A stretch of 64,000 nt of DNA, from positions 372,001 to 436,000 of the forward strand of contig NZ_SUME01000004.1 of assembly GCF_005048855.1 (NCBI RefSeq), written 5' to 3'. Shown here in pieces: positions 1-10,002 of the stretch; within the stretch, counting starts at the first letter, position 1; every line of letters begins with the position of its first letter. The stretch is from Sphingobacterium olei (lineage in GTDB: Bacteria > Bacteroidota > Bacteroidia > Sphingobacteriales > Sphingobacteriaceae). Under the pieces are notes generated by a model that was given only the letters and a program-made list of their open reading frames with translations, made no database searches and was not told the DNA's origin. The position numbers and the translations under genes are program-made.

Positions 1-159
1 ACCCTCAGTAAGGGATTTATGAACGGTTGCGATGACATCCAAGCTACGCATCGTTTTTTTGTGTATCCCGGTTATGAGCGCTTTCGGCTGTCAAAAGATG
101 TTGAAGCGATTCCACTTAAAGTGATGCTAAAAGAGTTGTCTTTGATTCTGGGTATTTAG
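1..159 (+). CDS. C-terminal fragment of a protein entering from the left (possibly a DUF4143-type AAA ATPase)
   Basis: Frame 1 is open from the first base to a TAG at 157-159 and encodes the last 52 residues of a protein whose start lies outside the window. The tail contains a VYPGYERF stretch followed by a hydrophobic end. This faintly resembles the C-terminus of COG1373/DUF4143 AAA ATPases, where a YPG motif precedes a final beta strand. That resemblance is from memory and weak; the fragment is too short for a firm call. It ends 60 bases before the HTCS gene and has no clear link with it. Confidence 0.4.
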   Translation, partial: TLSKGFMNGCDDIQATHRFFVYPGYERFRLSKDVEAIPLKVMLKELSLILGI

Positions 160-193
160 ATTTAAGACGTTCGTGAATACAAGGCATTTTATT

Positions 194-201
194 TAAGTTT
201 G
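194..201 (+). promoter_or_regulatory. -7 box of the HTCS gene (TAAGTTTG)
   Basis: TAAGTTTG matches the Bacteroidota -7 consensus TAnnTTTG exactly. A weak -33-like TTCG lies at 170-173, about 20 bases upstream. The box lies 18 bases before the ATG at 220 and contains the upstream in-frame TTG at 199, so that TTG is unlikely to be translated. Confidence 0.55.
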
Positions 202-219
202 CAGACAGACCTCCATGTT

Positions 220-3200
220 ATGCGAAAAATTGTGTTGCTATTTTTTTTATGTTTCATCGCATTTGAACCATTCCTTTTTTCGAACACGTATGAATTTCCA
301 TTTTTTCGAAATATATCGGTTGGTTCGAGAGCGAGCTCAGTAAATTGCTTTGCACAGGATAGTTTAGGTATGTTGTGGGTCGGAAGCAACAGTGGCCTAT
401 ATAGTTATGACGGCTATTCGTTACATCAGCATACCGCAGCGGATATAAAATACCAAACATTTATTTATAGTATAGCTGTACTCGATGCAACTTATTTGGC
501 TCTGGGCACGGAACATGGTGTTTGGTTGTACAATTACAATAAGGATCGTTATGAGGATTTTCCGAAGGGTGGTCCTTCGGATGTCCGGGCGCTATTGTTC
601 GACGGAGAATATCTTTGGATCGGATCATTGACGGGCTTATATCGCTATCATGTTGAGAAAAGAACAATAGAGAATTATGGTGAGCAACTGAAAAATAAAC
701 TGGGTAATCAGACGGTTTATACCTTGTTGAAAGAAAACGATAGATTGCTCATCGGAACGTATAACGGACTTTACACGTTAAATTCCTCTTCAGGAGAAGT
801 CAAGCACTTGTCGTTACCGGATTATAATGTAGATAGGAATCAGTTTGTCAATTCATTATTAACCTCGGCAGATGAGCGGGGAGCTTATGTCGGTACAGAG
901 TATGGGTTGTATTATTACGACTATAGTACTAGGCAATTACAGAAGCAGCCGGTTTTGAAGAAGCATCCGATTAAGTCCATGATAGCTTATGATAGCAAAA
1001 CATTGTTGCTAGGTACCGATGACGGACTTTTCGTTTACGGGACGGACCGTTCTTCCCTAGAGCGGATAAAGCATGATTCCCGAAATCCAAACTCCCTTGC
1101 CAATAACATTGTCTGGGGCATGTATGCTGATCGGAATCAAAATATCTGGATCGGTACCGATCTTGGACTTTCGTTGTGGGCACATCAACAGGCAGAAAAA
1201 AAACTGCCAATATATCGGTTTACATCGCGGAGTGATGGCAATCGCTTCTACAAGATTATACAGGATCGCCATGGATGGTATTGGTTAGGTGGGGATAATG
1301 GTTTGATTCGTACAAATACACTTGCAGACAGCATAGGGGAGAGCTTCTGGTACCGTATGGATGCGCAGGATTTAACGCTTCCACACAATCGGATACGTGA
1401 TATATATGAAGATCCAGAAGGGTTGCTGTGGATTGCGTCGGATGGAGGCGTTAATCTTTTTGATCCGAAAACGAAAACATTTAGAAATTTCGAGATCACG
1501 GATCGTACAGGAAAGCGAAACGCCAAATGGGCATACGATGTTTTTGAGGATCGTGGAGGTCGGTTATGGATTGCAACTTATTTGGGCGGAATTTTCAGTG
1601 TAGACAAATCAAAATTGATCGCATCTGATGGAAAGTACACATCACCAGACAACTATAATATTGGGGAAGGACTTCTGGCAGACTTTGCAAACCAAATATT
1701 GCAAGACAGCTATTCACAAGTGTGGGCTCTTTTTTATAATAAAGGATTGAATAAAATAGATCCTAAGAACGGACGTGTACAACTGGTGAAAGACGAACAG
1801 GGCAATCCAGTCGAGCAGGCAACATTTATGTTGATGGACAAAGAAGGATGCATTTGGATCGGTCAGCACGGTAAAGTACTTCGAATTGGAAGTGACGGTA
1901 GTTCCCGGACATTAGTTTTCGATCCTGTGGGACTGGGGGAGGTAACTGCTATGGAAGAAGTCGGGCAAAAGATATGGTTGGCAACGGGCGATGGACTTTG
2001 GCAACTGGACAAGAAATTGCTTACATTTCGGACGTTGAAGCATGGGCAGGATATCAGTGCAATGTACTACAATGCATTGCGTAAGGAAGTTTATCTGGGA
2101 GGCATTGACGAGGTGTTGATCATGCCTGCTCAACAAGTGGGAGGAACGGACTCTTCGAATAGACAAATTGTGCTAACCGCAATATATGTCAATAATGAAC
2201 GTTTCGGAGCCTATGATTACGGTGTGCGATACCGTGACGAAATTGTACTTAACCATGGACAGAATAATCTTAGATTGGAGTTTTCGAACCTGGACTATGG
2301 AAATGACGGCGGTTATCGTTTGGTATATGCCTTTAAGGGACGAAATGAGCAATGGATTGTATTAGAACAGGGAGATAATAAGGTACAATTGGCCAATCTC
2401 AGTTCTGGGACGTATGTGCTCCAGGTCGCAAAGATGGATACGCAAGGGAAAATTGTTTCAGATATATTTGAAGTGGATGTCGATGTAAAATATCCCTGGT
2501 ATGCAAATGGTTGGGCACGTTTTTTATATGCGTTGCTATTGATCGGTTTGATCCTATGGATTATTAATTTTTTTCGGGTCAGAAATAAATTGAAATTGGA
2601 GCGTATGGAGCGGAAGAAGGTACTGGAGCTTTCAAAACATAAAATGGATTTCCTGACGACGATCTCCCACGAATTGAAGACCCCACTTAGTCTTATTCTA
2701 GCACCAGTAAGCCAATTGATTTTTCGGACAAGAGACACCGATAAAAAAAAGCAACTGGAAAATATTCAGCAAAATGCACTTAAAATCAATACGCTTATCC
2801 AGGAAGTCATGGAATTTGATAAAAAAGACGGAAAAAGCGTTCGCATAAATCATCTTATCCATTCGCGGATAGAATTAGTCTCTTTTACACGGAGGATGTT
2901 TGATGTAATATCGGCTACAGCAGCGTACGGACATCTTTCCTTTACTTTTTCTAGTTCGGTAGATACTATTTTTATCGAATCCGATGTGACCAAATTAGAG
3001 TCGGTGTTAACCAATATCCTGACCAATGCCTGTAAATATAACCCAAAAGAAAGTGGCCGTATTGATCTCCATATTTCTCAAACAGAAGAGCAAGTGGCTA
3101 TTGTCATTAAAGATAATGGTATCGGGATTTCAAAAGAAGATTTGCCCTATGTGTTCAGTAAGTTTTACCGTGCCTCCTCTTCGCTAAACAAGCATATAGA

Positions 3201-4125
3201 AGGTACCGGAGTAGGGTTGTACCTCGTAAAAAGCTATTGCGAACAGATGGGATGGAAGGTCCAGATAGATTCCGAATTAGCCGTCGGTACACAAGTGAAG
3301 ATATCTCTTGCGACAAGTGCTATTTTAATGAAAGAGGACTTGATAAGTCATCCTTTTGACGGCGATCGACGTAAACTATTGATTGTAGAAGATAATGAGG
3401 AGCTGTCTTTATTTTTAAGCCAGACATTAGAAGGGGATTACCTTTGTAAGGTAGCACGGGATGGTAGAGAGGCTTTGGAGTTATGCGAAAAATCATATAT
3501 ACCGGATATCATTGTTTCTGATGCCATGATGCCCATTATGGGTGGATTGGAAATGGCCCGTCAACTCCGAAAAAACACCCTGACATCCACAATTCCAATT
3601 ATATTGCTTACGGCGAAGAGTGATAAACAAACGGAACACGAAAGTTTGGCAGCTGGTATAGATGCATTCGTCGGTAAACCATTCGATTTGGACTTCTTGA
3701 AAATGCAGATCAATCAGTTGATCAAGCGTAAAGAGCGTTTATCTGAACAATTGCGGTTGGACGAAATCAGTAAGCCTCGGATTGAAGTAATCGAATCCAC
3801 GGATGAACGACTACTTGTAAAAGTTACCCAGGTGATAGAAGAACATATAGATGATTCCGACTTCACCGTACAAAGACTTAGTGAGAAGGTCGGAATGGGT
3901 GTCAAACAGCTTTACCGAAAGATAAAGCAGCTGACTGCGTTAACACCTGTAGAATACATCCGATCCATCCGCATGAAAAAAGCCGCAATTTTGCTCCGTC
4001 AAAAGAAGTTTACTATTGCTGAGGTGATGTATATGGTCGGATACTCGAATGCGTCCTATTTTTCGAAATGTTTTCAATCAGAGTTTGGTGTTACACCAAA
4101 GGTTTTTGTGGAGAGAGACGCCTAA
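220..4125 (+). CDS. Hybrid two-component system (HTCS) sensor kinase/AraC regulator for the galactan locus
   Basis: This one-piece two-component regulator senses an oligosaccharide in the periplasm and activates the adjacent glycan genes. The ATG at 220 gives a clean signal peptide (MRKIVLLFFLCF...); an in-frame TTG at 199 lies inside the -7 box and is rejected. The order is: about 750 residues of periplasmic Reg_prop beta-propeller repeats (recurring IWIGT/LWIGS motifs) and a Y_Y_Y domain; one membrane segment near residue 775; a HisKA domain with the phospho-acceptor His817 in a SHELKTPL motif; an HATPase domain (NxxxN and GTGVGL boxes); a receiver domain with phospho-acceptor Asp1101 (SDAMMP); and a C-terminal AraC-type double helix-turn-helix. 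The 1301-residue length is usual for HTCS proteins. The next genes encode GH53 and GH2 galactan enzymes, so the likely ligand is a beta-1,4-galacto-oligosaccharide (inferred). All catalytic motifs are intact. Confidence 0.95.
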   Translation: MRKIVLLFFLCFIAFEPFLFSNTYEFPFFRNISVGSRASSVNCFAQDSLGMLWVGSNSGLYSYDGYSLHQHTAADIKYQTFIYSIAVLDATYLALGTEHGVWLYNYNKDRYEDFPKGGPSDVRALLFDGEYLWIGSLTGLYRYHVEKRTIENYGEQLKNKLGNQTVYTLLKENDRLLIGTYNGLYTLNSSSGEVKHLSLPDYNVDRNQFVNSLLTSADERGAYVGTEYGLYYYDYSTRQLQKQPVLKKHPIKSMIAYDSKTLLLGTDDGLFVYGTDRSSLERIKHDSRNPNSLANNIVWGMYADRNQNIWIGTDLGLSLWAHQQAEKKLPIYRFTSRSDGNRFYKIIQDRHGWYWLGGDNGLIRTNTLADSIGESFWYRMDAQDLTLPHNRIRDIYEDPEGLLWIASDGGVNLFDPKTKTFRNFEITDRTGKRNAKWAYDVFEDRGGRLWIATYLGGIFSVDKSKLIASDGKYTSPDNYNIGEGLLADFANQILQDSYSQVWALFYNKGLNKIDPKNGRVQLVKDEQGNPVEQATFMLMDKEGCIWIGQHGKVLRIGSDGSSRTLVFDPVGLGEVTAMEEVGQKIWLATGDGLWQLDKKLLTFRTLKHGQDISAMYYNALRKEVYLGGIDEVLIMPAQQVGGTDSSNRQIVLTAIYVNNERFGAYDYGVRYRDEIVLNHGQNNLRLEFSNLDYGNDGGYRLVYAFKGRNEQWIVLEQGDNKVQLANLSSGTYVLQVAKMDTQGKIVSDIFEVDVDVKYPWYANGWARFLYALLLIGLILWIINFFRVRNKLKLERMERKKVLELSKHKMDFLTTISHELKTPLSLILAPVSQLIFRTRDTDKKKQLENIQQNALKINTLIQEVMEFDKKDGKSVRINHLIHSRIELVSFTRRMFDVISATAAYGHLSFTFSSSVDTIFIESDVTKLESVLTNILTNACKYNPKESGRIDLHISQTEEQVAIVIKDNGIGISKEDLPYVFSKFYRASSSLNKHIEGTGVGLYLVKSYCEQMGWKVQIDSELAVGTQVKISLATSAILMKEDLISHPFDGDRRKLLIVEDNEELSLFLSQTLEGDYLCKVARDGREALELCEKSYIPDIIVSDAMMPIMGGLEMARQLRKNTLTSTIPIILLTAKSDKQTEHESLAAGIDAFVGKPFDLDFLKMQINQLIKRKERLSEQLRLDEISKPRIEVIESTDERLLVKVTQVIEEHIDDSDFTVQRLSEKVGMGVKQLYRKIKQLTALTPVEYIRSIRMKKAAILLRQKKFTIAEVMYMVGYSNASYFSKCFQSEFGVTPKVFVERDA

Positions 4126-4133
4126 AATCAATA

Positions 4134-4165
4134 TTTTGTCCGATTTGTGTTGTGTTTTGTCCGAT
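4134..4165 (+). promoter_or_regulatory. Direct repeat, candidate HTCS operator
   Basis: The 11-mer TTTTGTCCGAT occurs twice, at 4134-4144 and 4155-4165, exactly 21 bp apart (two helical turns). The second copy ends 5 bp before the -33 TTG of the next gene. This geometry is what an activating AraC-type output domain would need, so it is the best candidate site for the HTCS encoded just upstream. Confidence 0.6.
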
Positions 4166-4170
4166 ATATA

Positions 4171-4202
4171 TTGCACAAAGGAACAAAACATTGATATGTT
4201 TG
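4171..4202 (+). promoter_or_regulatory. Bacteroidota-type promoter of the galactan enzyme/transport genes
   Basis: TTG at 4171-4173, a 21-base spacer, then TATGTTTG at 4195-4202, which matches the TAnnTTTG -7 consensus. The predicted transcript start is about 35 bases before the ATG at 4243. Confidence 0.6.
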
Positions 4203-4242
4203 TGATGTTGATTCTCAACCAGATTATAAACATGTTATTCCG

Positions 4243-6825
4243 ATGCCAAAATTTATTGTATTTCTTTGCGTGCTGTGCACCTGCTCCACTTTACTAGGAC
4301 AAAGTAAAACTGAAGTTCCTACCATTTATATCGATGGCGGTGGCGTGATGCGTTGGTCTGATACGAAAGCAGAAGCTTCTTTCTATGGTGTAAACTATAC
4401 GGTTCCATTTGCTCATGCTTACCGTGCACTCCATTATAAAGGTATAGATCATAAAGCTGCGATCGATCGCGATGTATATCATCTGGCGCGGCTGGGATTC
4501 AATGCTTATCGCATACATATTTGGGATGTAGAGATTTCTGACGCAAAAGGAAATCTTATTGCCAACGAACATTTAGATCTTCTGGATTATCTTTTTTCAA
4601 AATTAGAGGAAAGAGGGATACGTATTTTGGTAACAGCCATGACTAATTTTGGTAATGGTTACCCCGAGCGTAACCAAATAACAGGAGCCTTCTCTTATTT
4701 ATATGATAAGTGTAGTATACATGCTGATCCTCAAGCGATAGAAGCACAGAAGCATTACATTTCACAATTGGTAAACCACATAAATCCATATACCGGAAAA
4801 GCATATAAAGATGATCCTTATGTGGTAGGTTTCGAAATCAACAACGAACCTTGTCATACAGGAGAAGTAGGTATAACCAAGCGGTACATTAACGAAATGT
4901 TATCTGCCTTGAAGAAAGCTGGAAATCGAAAGCCTGTCTTCTATAACGTAAGCCATAATATGGAGCATGTGCCAGCTTATTATCAGTCGGCTGTGCAAGG
5001 TACCACTTATCAATGGTATCCGGTCGGTTTAGTTGCCGGGCGCGAGCGCAAAGGGAACTTTCTCCCATACGTCGCGAATTACAGCATTCCATTTGCAAAT
5101 GAAAAAGAGTTTGCATCAAAGGCGAAGGCTATCTATGAATACGATCCAGCGGACGTGTTATACGGTTACATACATCCAGCCATGAGCCGTACCTTCCGAT
5201 CGTCGGGATTTCAATGGATTACGCAGTTCGCGTACGATCCCTTAGATATTGCAGCTTATAATACAGAGTATCAAACACATTACCTGAATTTGGCGTATAC
5301 TCCAGCTAAGGCGATCAGCACGATGATAGCGGCAGAGGTTGCCTATCAGGTACCTAGAAACCAACAATTTGGTACTTATCCGTTGGACACCCTATTTGAC
5401 GATTTTATGGTAAGCTATAAACAAGATTTGAGCTTAATGAATACCAAGAATAAGTATTATTACAGTAATCATACGACGGTTGAGCCAGTTTCGCCGACGG
5501 ATCTTCAACATATAGCTGGGCATGGATCGTCACCTCTTGTGCAATATGCTGGATCAGGAGCTTACTTCTTAGATAAACTGAGCGAAGGAGTATGGCGTTT
5601 GGAAGTAATGCCGGACGCCGAACAAGTTGCTGATCCATTCTCAAAGCCTTCTTTGTCACGAGAGGTCGTTCGTATTCTATGGCAAGAATGGCCAATGACA
5701 ATAGCTATTCCGGATCTGGGTGATGACTATCAACTAAAACGCTTAGCACCGGATACGGTCATATCGGGTTACCGTATTGCAAAAGATAAAAGTATCAATA
5801 TAATGCCGGGCGTGTACATCCTCAGCCGCAAAGGGGGAAATATAGCTGAAGAATGGACAGCAAATACCCTGTGGAACAACTTTCGTTTAGGAGAATTCGT
5901 AGCTCCTTCTCCATCCAGTGAACAACAGCCCTATGTTGGTCACACCCCTCCTCCAATAGTAGAAAGAGGCAGTCCTTTGGCATTGCACATGAAAGTGATT
6001 AGTCGCGTAAAACCCGATTCCGTAATCATTCAGACCGATCAAGTCTCTTTTTGGAAGAACGATAATCCATCTATTAAAATGGAACAACAAGCAGGATATA
6101 GTTATACGGCTACACTGCCCGTAGAACTGTTGGCTTCCGACAAACTGAAGTATACCGTTACCGTCTATGCTGACGGTCGCCGGTACACTTATCCACAGGC
6201 TGCAGAAGGTACCCCGTTGGATTGGGATTTTTCGGTTTCCAACTATTTTTCGACTACCTGTGTAGATCCAAGTAGTTCTGTTCTATTGGTTACAACCGAT
6301 GCAGAAGAACCTGCATATGAGCATTACGCTATTCCAGAGACTTCGTATTTGGAGTATCAAAGAGCACAGTCCGATCTGACGAAATCCGCCATCTGGAATT
6401 ACCACTTTATCAGTAGGGATTCAGCGAGTCGCTTTTTTTGGCAAAAGGATATTTCGCGTGATATTACCGCGCGGCGTTCCGGTATAGCACAGGCCCGCCA
6501 ACTATGCTTAGCGATAGGTGGTCGGGGATTGGCCGGAGGTTTGGAAATAGGCTTTGTTTCGGATATGGGCTACACATATGTTGCCAACGTGACGGTAGAC
6601 GATAAAAAAGAAGAAATCCAGGTTGTCCGGATTCCGCTAGAAACCTTAAAACAAGTTTCAACAGCTCTCCTGCCGGCTCCCTATCCCGTTTTTTTAGAAC
6701 GATACTTTGTGCCGCAGATAAACATTCCATTTCAGGTTACTCAAGCCGAAAAGCTGCTGATCTCCACAAGGGGAGCGGTCAGCCCCACGGCAGAATTGAG
6801 GGTGGGAGCAGCATGGCTGGAATAA
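4243..6825 (+). CDS. GH-A clan glycoside hydrolase of the galactan locus (possibly GH147 beta-galactosidase)
   Basis: An 860-residue secreted enzyme with an N-terminal signal peptide ending near residue 20 (LLGQS). The first 400 residues form a cellulase-like (GH5/GH-A clan) TIM barrel. A strand followed by NNEP places the probable acid/base at Glu202. I did not identify the nucleophile. The remaining 450 residues look like beta-sandwich accessory domains, ending in a region typical of Bacteroidota glycosidases. It is the first gene after the HTCS and has its own promoter and candidate operator. GH147 beta-galactosidases, GH-A clan enzymes first described in a Bacteroides ovatus galactan locus, fit by size, clan and context. 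I assign that from memory, so family level stays tentative. GH5-like enzymes of unknown subfamily are the alternative. Confidence 0.65.
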   Translation: MPKFIVFLCVLCTCSTLLGQSKTEVPTIYIDGGGVMRWSDTKAEASFYGVNYTVPFAHAYRALHYKGIDHKAAIDRDVYHLARLGFNAYRIHIWDVEISDAKGNLIANEHLDLLDYLFSKLEERGIRILVTAMTNFGNGYPERNQITGAFSYLYDKCSIHADPQAIEAQKHYISQLVNHINPYTGKAYKDDPYVVGFEINNEPCHTGEVGITKRYINEMLSALKKAGNRKPVFYNVSHNMEHVPAYYQSAVQGTTYQWYPVGLVAGRERKGNFLPYVANYSIPFANEKEFASKAKAIYEYDPADVLYGYIHPAMSRTFRSSGFQWITQFAYDPLDIAAYNTEYQTHYLNLAYTPAKAISTMIAAEVAYQVPRNQQFGTYPLDTLFDDFMVSYKQDLSLMNTKNKYYYSNHTTVEPVSPTDLQHIAGHGSSPLVQYAGSGAYFLDKLSEGVWRLEVMPDAEQVADPFSKPSLSREVVRILWQEWPMTIAIPDLGDDYQLKRLAPDTVISGYRIAKDKSINIMPGVYILSRKGGNIAEEWTANTLWNNFRLGEFVAPSPSSEQQPYVGHTPPPIVERGSPLALHMKVISRVKPDSVIIQTDQVSFWKNDNPSIKMEQQAGYSYTATLPVELLASDKLKYTVTVYADGRRYTYPQAAEGTPLDWDFSVSNYFSTTCVDPSSSVLLVTTDAEEPAYEHYAIPETSYLEYQRAQSDLTKSAIWNYHFISRDSASRFFWQKDISRDITARRSGIAQARQLCLAIGGRGLAGGLEIGFVSDMGYTYVANVTVDDKKEEIQVVRIPLETLKQVSTALLPAPYPVFLERYFVPQINIPFQVTQAEKLLISTRGAVSPTAELRVGAAWLE

Positions 6826-6975
6826 CTTTGCGCGAGTGAAAATAAATTATAATAAACCAAATTAGAGCACTTATAAATCCATAAAATGAAATATCCATCC
6901 CACTTGAAGCGAGACAAACACGACTAAATGCGATTGGTATATTCCATATGACCTTAAAGATCAAATTATAAACAT

Positions 6976-9957
6976 ATGAAACGTTTTACGATAAAAGCCT
7001 GTTTTGTCAGCTTGTCTCTGTTTTCCGTAGGCTGGTTTTGCACAGCCCAATCCCTGCTTGCAAGACCGTTGTCAATTTCTATCCTGCAGCAGGAACAGGA
7101 GATCCGCGGTACAGTACGAGATGCGGATGGAATACCGCTTGCGGGGGCAACTATTCTTGTCGCAGGAACTGCGATCGGGACCTCCAGTGCGGATGATGGA
7201 ACCTATACCCTACGTTTACCTGCTGGGAAAACACAAATTACCTATAACATGTTGGGATACCAGCCACAGACACGCACGATATCGGGTAGCACACTCGATG
7301 TGGTCATGTTGCTTGCCGGAAACCAACTAGAGGAGCTGGTGGTAATCGGTTACGGAAGTTCCACGAAAAAGGATCTTACCGGTGCGGTGAATACCGTGAG
7401 TAGTAAAGATTTTAATACTGGACTGGTCGGATCGCCTGAACAATTGATCAGTGGGAAGGCTGCAGGTGTACAGGTGATGTCCAATAGTGGATCGCCAACT
7501 GCAGGAAGTACGATTCGTATCCGTGGTGGAGCTTCGCTAAGTGCGAGTAACGATCCGTTAATCGTACTGGACGGCGTACCGTTGGAAACCGGAGGAATCA
7601 GCGGCAATAGTGGTAACTTTCTGAGTTTGATTAATCCCAACGACATTGAGAGCATGACCGTATTGAAAGATGCATCCGCTACAGCCATTTATGGATCGAG
7701 AGCATCCAATGGCGTGTTGCTCATCACGACAAAAAAAGGGAAAGGTGAGCAGTTACGTGTATCCTTCTCATCAATCCTTTCCATGCAACAAGCTATGGGG
7801 GTAGCGGATATGATGTCTAGGGATCAGTTTGCCGAATTGATCGATAGCAAAGGCACAGCAGCGCAAAAAGCTTTATTGGGAAGTGCATCAACAGATTGGC
7901 TTGAAGAAGTATTTCAGGATGCATTTGGTACAGACAATAACCTTGGTCTAAGCGGAAGCATAGGGAAGGTAGTTCCGTTTCGAGCATCAGTGGGTTATTA
8001 TAATCAACAAGGTACACTCAAAACGGATAAGACCGAACGCATGACAGGTTCTTTGGTGATGAATCCCACTTTTTTTGATCAGCATCTTACCGTTAACCTC
8101 AATCTAAAAGGGGCACGCAACAACAATCAGTTTGCGAATACAGATGCCATATGGTCAGCGATTGCATTTAATCCGACGCAGCCGATTTATTCGGGCAATG
8201 AACAGTATGGCGGCTATTACGAGAGCTTAGACAATGCAGGACTTCCGGCTACAGGAGCCAATCTAAATCCGTTAGGACTCTTAAATCAGGAAAGGCATCG
8301 TAGCGACGTGAACAGGGGTATCGGTAATTTGGATCTGGATTATAAATTCCATTTTCTGCCGGAGCTGAAAGCACATGTTACCTTAGGATACGATTATGCA
8401 CATGGTGAAGGTTACAATCATATTCCTGCTGCTGCAGCGAATGCCTTTAACATTGGAGGATCCTACGATACCTATGAACAAACACTTAAAAATAAGCTCT
8501 TTACCGGATACTTGAATTACAATAAAGCATTGCCCGATCTGAAGAGTAATCTGGAACTGACGGTAGGTCATGATTACCAGTACTGGAGCGCAACCCGTCC
8601 ACCGATCACTTATCTCAACGATGCGGGTGATGTACGCTCAACGGCTATTGGGGCAGATGAACGTCACACCCTGCTCTCCTGGTATGGACGGTTGAACTAC
8701 AACTACGACAGTCGCTACCTATTGACCGCTACTGTCCGCCGCGACGGAACATCGCGTTTCAGCCCAGAAAACCGTTGGGGTACATTTCCTTCCTTAGCAC
8801 TGGCTTGGCGATTGTCTGAAGAGTCTTTTTTAAAGGAGAGCACTTTTCTAAATGACCTGAAACTACGAGCCAGCTACGGTGTAACTGGACAGCAGGACGG
8901 AATAGGTAATTATAGCTATCTTCCTGTTTACAATCAAGGTACGCCTTATGCACAATACCGTTTTGGTAATCAATACCATTTGGTGTATCGCCCCTCGGTA
9001 TATGTAAGCGACTTACGTTGGGAAACCACCAAAGCATTCAATTATGGGTTGGATTTTGCGGTATGGCAGAACCGTGTTTCTGGCTCTATTGAATACTATA
9101 CGCGAAAGACGCACGATCTGTTAGCTACAGTTCCCGTGCCTGCAGGTACCAATTTCGACCAAATGGCAACAACCAACGTTGGCAATATAGAAAGTAGCGG
9201 TTTTGAATTCCAGTTAAATACAGTACCTGTTGAGCGGGAAAACCTGCGATGGGAAGTGAACTTCAATGCTACTCAACAACATATGAAAGTAACGAATATT
9301 GCTTTGGTAGAAGATGACTCTTCTGTTGGTTCCTATGTAGGGCCTGTGGTCAGCGGACGGAGTATCCAAATATTGACGACAGGTTATGAACCTTACATGT
9401 TTTATGTCTATAAGCAGATGTATGATGAAAGTGGTAGACCTCTAGAAGGAGTCTATGCCGATTTGAACCAAGACGGAGCCATTGATGAGAAAGATCTCTA
9501 TCGCTATCAATCTCCAGCTCCAAAGTGGATTTTAGGATTTAATACACAAGTATCCTACAAAAAATGGACAGCAGCAACGACATTGCGGGCAAACCTAGGG
9601 AATTATGTATTTAACAACACCAAGATGAATCTGAGTGCCTGGGAGACGGTGCAGTATGTGGATCCTGCAATTAATAATCTGCACGAGGATTACCTGAAGA
9701 CCGGTTTTCAGGCGAGACAGTATTATTCGGATTATTATGTGGAGAACGCATCCTTTCTCCGGATGGAAAATTTTTCTTTGGGATACAATGTCGGGCAAGT
9801 CGGAAAATTTGCTAACCTCCGCATAGGAGCAGTAGCGCAAAACTTATTTATCATTAGTAAGTACTCGGGGAAGGATCCCGAAGTGCCGAGCGGTTTTGAT
9901 AGTTCGTTCTATCCACGTTCAAGAACCTATTCGCTAAGTTTAAATCTCGATTTTTAA
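6976..9957 (+). CDS. SusC-like TonB-dependent transporter of the galactan locus
   Basis: An outer-membrane transporter that imports oligosaccharides, driven by TonB, in complex with the SusD encoded just downstream. The 993 residues comprise a signal peptide (about 1-25), a carboxypeptidase-regulatory-like domain (about 41-115, GTVRDADGIPLAGATI), a TonB-box-like segment (ELVVIGYG), a plug domain with the usual GVQV and IRIRG motifs (about 122-240), and a beta-barrel ending in a terminal phenylalanine (LNLDF). It has no STN domain, which agrees with control by the HTCS rather than by a sigma/anti-sigma pair. A 150-base gap separates it from the preceding enzyme; no strong promoter was seen there. 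Its substrate, galactan-derived oligosaccharide, is inferred from the flanking GH53 and GH2 genes. Confidence 0.93.
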   Translation: MKRFTIKACFVSLSLFSVGWFCTAQSLLARPLSISILQQEQEIRGTVRDADGIPLAGATILVAGTAIGTSSADDGTYTLRLPAGKTQITYNMLGYQPQTRTISGSTLDVVMLLAGNQLEELVVIGYGSSTKKDLTGAVNTVSSKDFNTGLVGSPEQLISGKAAGVQVMSNSGSPTAGSTIRIRGGASLSASNDPLIVLDGVPLETGGISGNSGNFLSLINPNDIESMTVLKDASATAIYGSRASNGVLLITTKKGKGEQLRVSFSSILSMQQAMGVADMMSRDQFAELIDSKGTAAQKALLGSASTDWLEEVFQDAFGTDNNLGLSGSIGKVVPFRASVGYYNQQGTLKTDKTERMTGSLVMNPTFFDQHLTVNLNLKGARNNNQFANTDAIWSAIAFNPTQPIYSGNEQYGGYYESLDNAGLPATGANLNPLGLLNQERHRSDVNRGIGNLDLDYKFHFLPELKAHVTLGYDYAHGEGYNHIPAAAANAFNIGGSYDTYEQTLKNKLFTGYLNYNKALPDLKSNLELTVGHDYQYWSATRPPITYLNDAGDVRSTAIGADERHTLLSWYGRLNYNYDSRYLLTATVRRDGTSRFSPENRWGTFPSLALAWRLSEESFLKESTFLNDLKLRASYGVTGQQDGIGNYSYLPVYNQGTPYAQYRFGNQYHLVYRPSVYVSDLRWETTKAFNYGLDFAVWQNRVSGSIEYYTRKTHDLLATVPVPAGTNFDQMATTNVGNIESSGFEFQLNTVPVERENLRWEVNFNATQQHMKVTNIALVEDDSSVGSYVGPVVSGRSIQILTTGYEPYMFYVYKQMYDESGRPLEGVYADLNQDGAIDEKDLYRYQSPAPKWILGFNTQVSYKKWTAATTLRANLGNYVFNNTKMNLSAWETVQYVDPAINNLHEDYLKTGFQARQYYSDYYVENASFLRMENFSLGYNVGQVGKFANLRIGAVAQNLFIISKYSGKDPEVPSGFDSSFYPRSRTYSLSLNLDF

Positions 9958-10002
9958 TATTTTAATCTGATGAAGTATCAATTAAAAAAGAATAGAATAC
10001 AT

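Noticed and set aside
199..219. TTG start for the HTCS gene
   Set aside because: It falls within the TAAGTTTG -7 box and adds residues before a clean signal peptide.
2313..2738. Long minus-strand open frame inside the HTCS gene
   Set aside because: It overlaps a strongly supported coding region in full and its translation resembles no known protein.
9970..10002. Upstream ATG for the galactan SusD gene
   Set aside because: It would put a basic 11-residue extension before a perfect lipoprotein signal; the ATG at 10003 is better.
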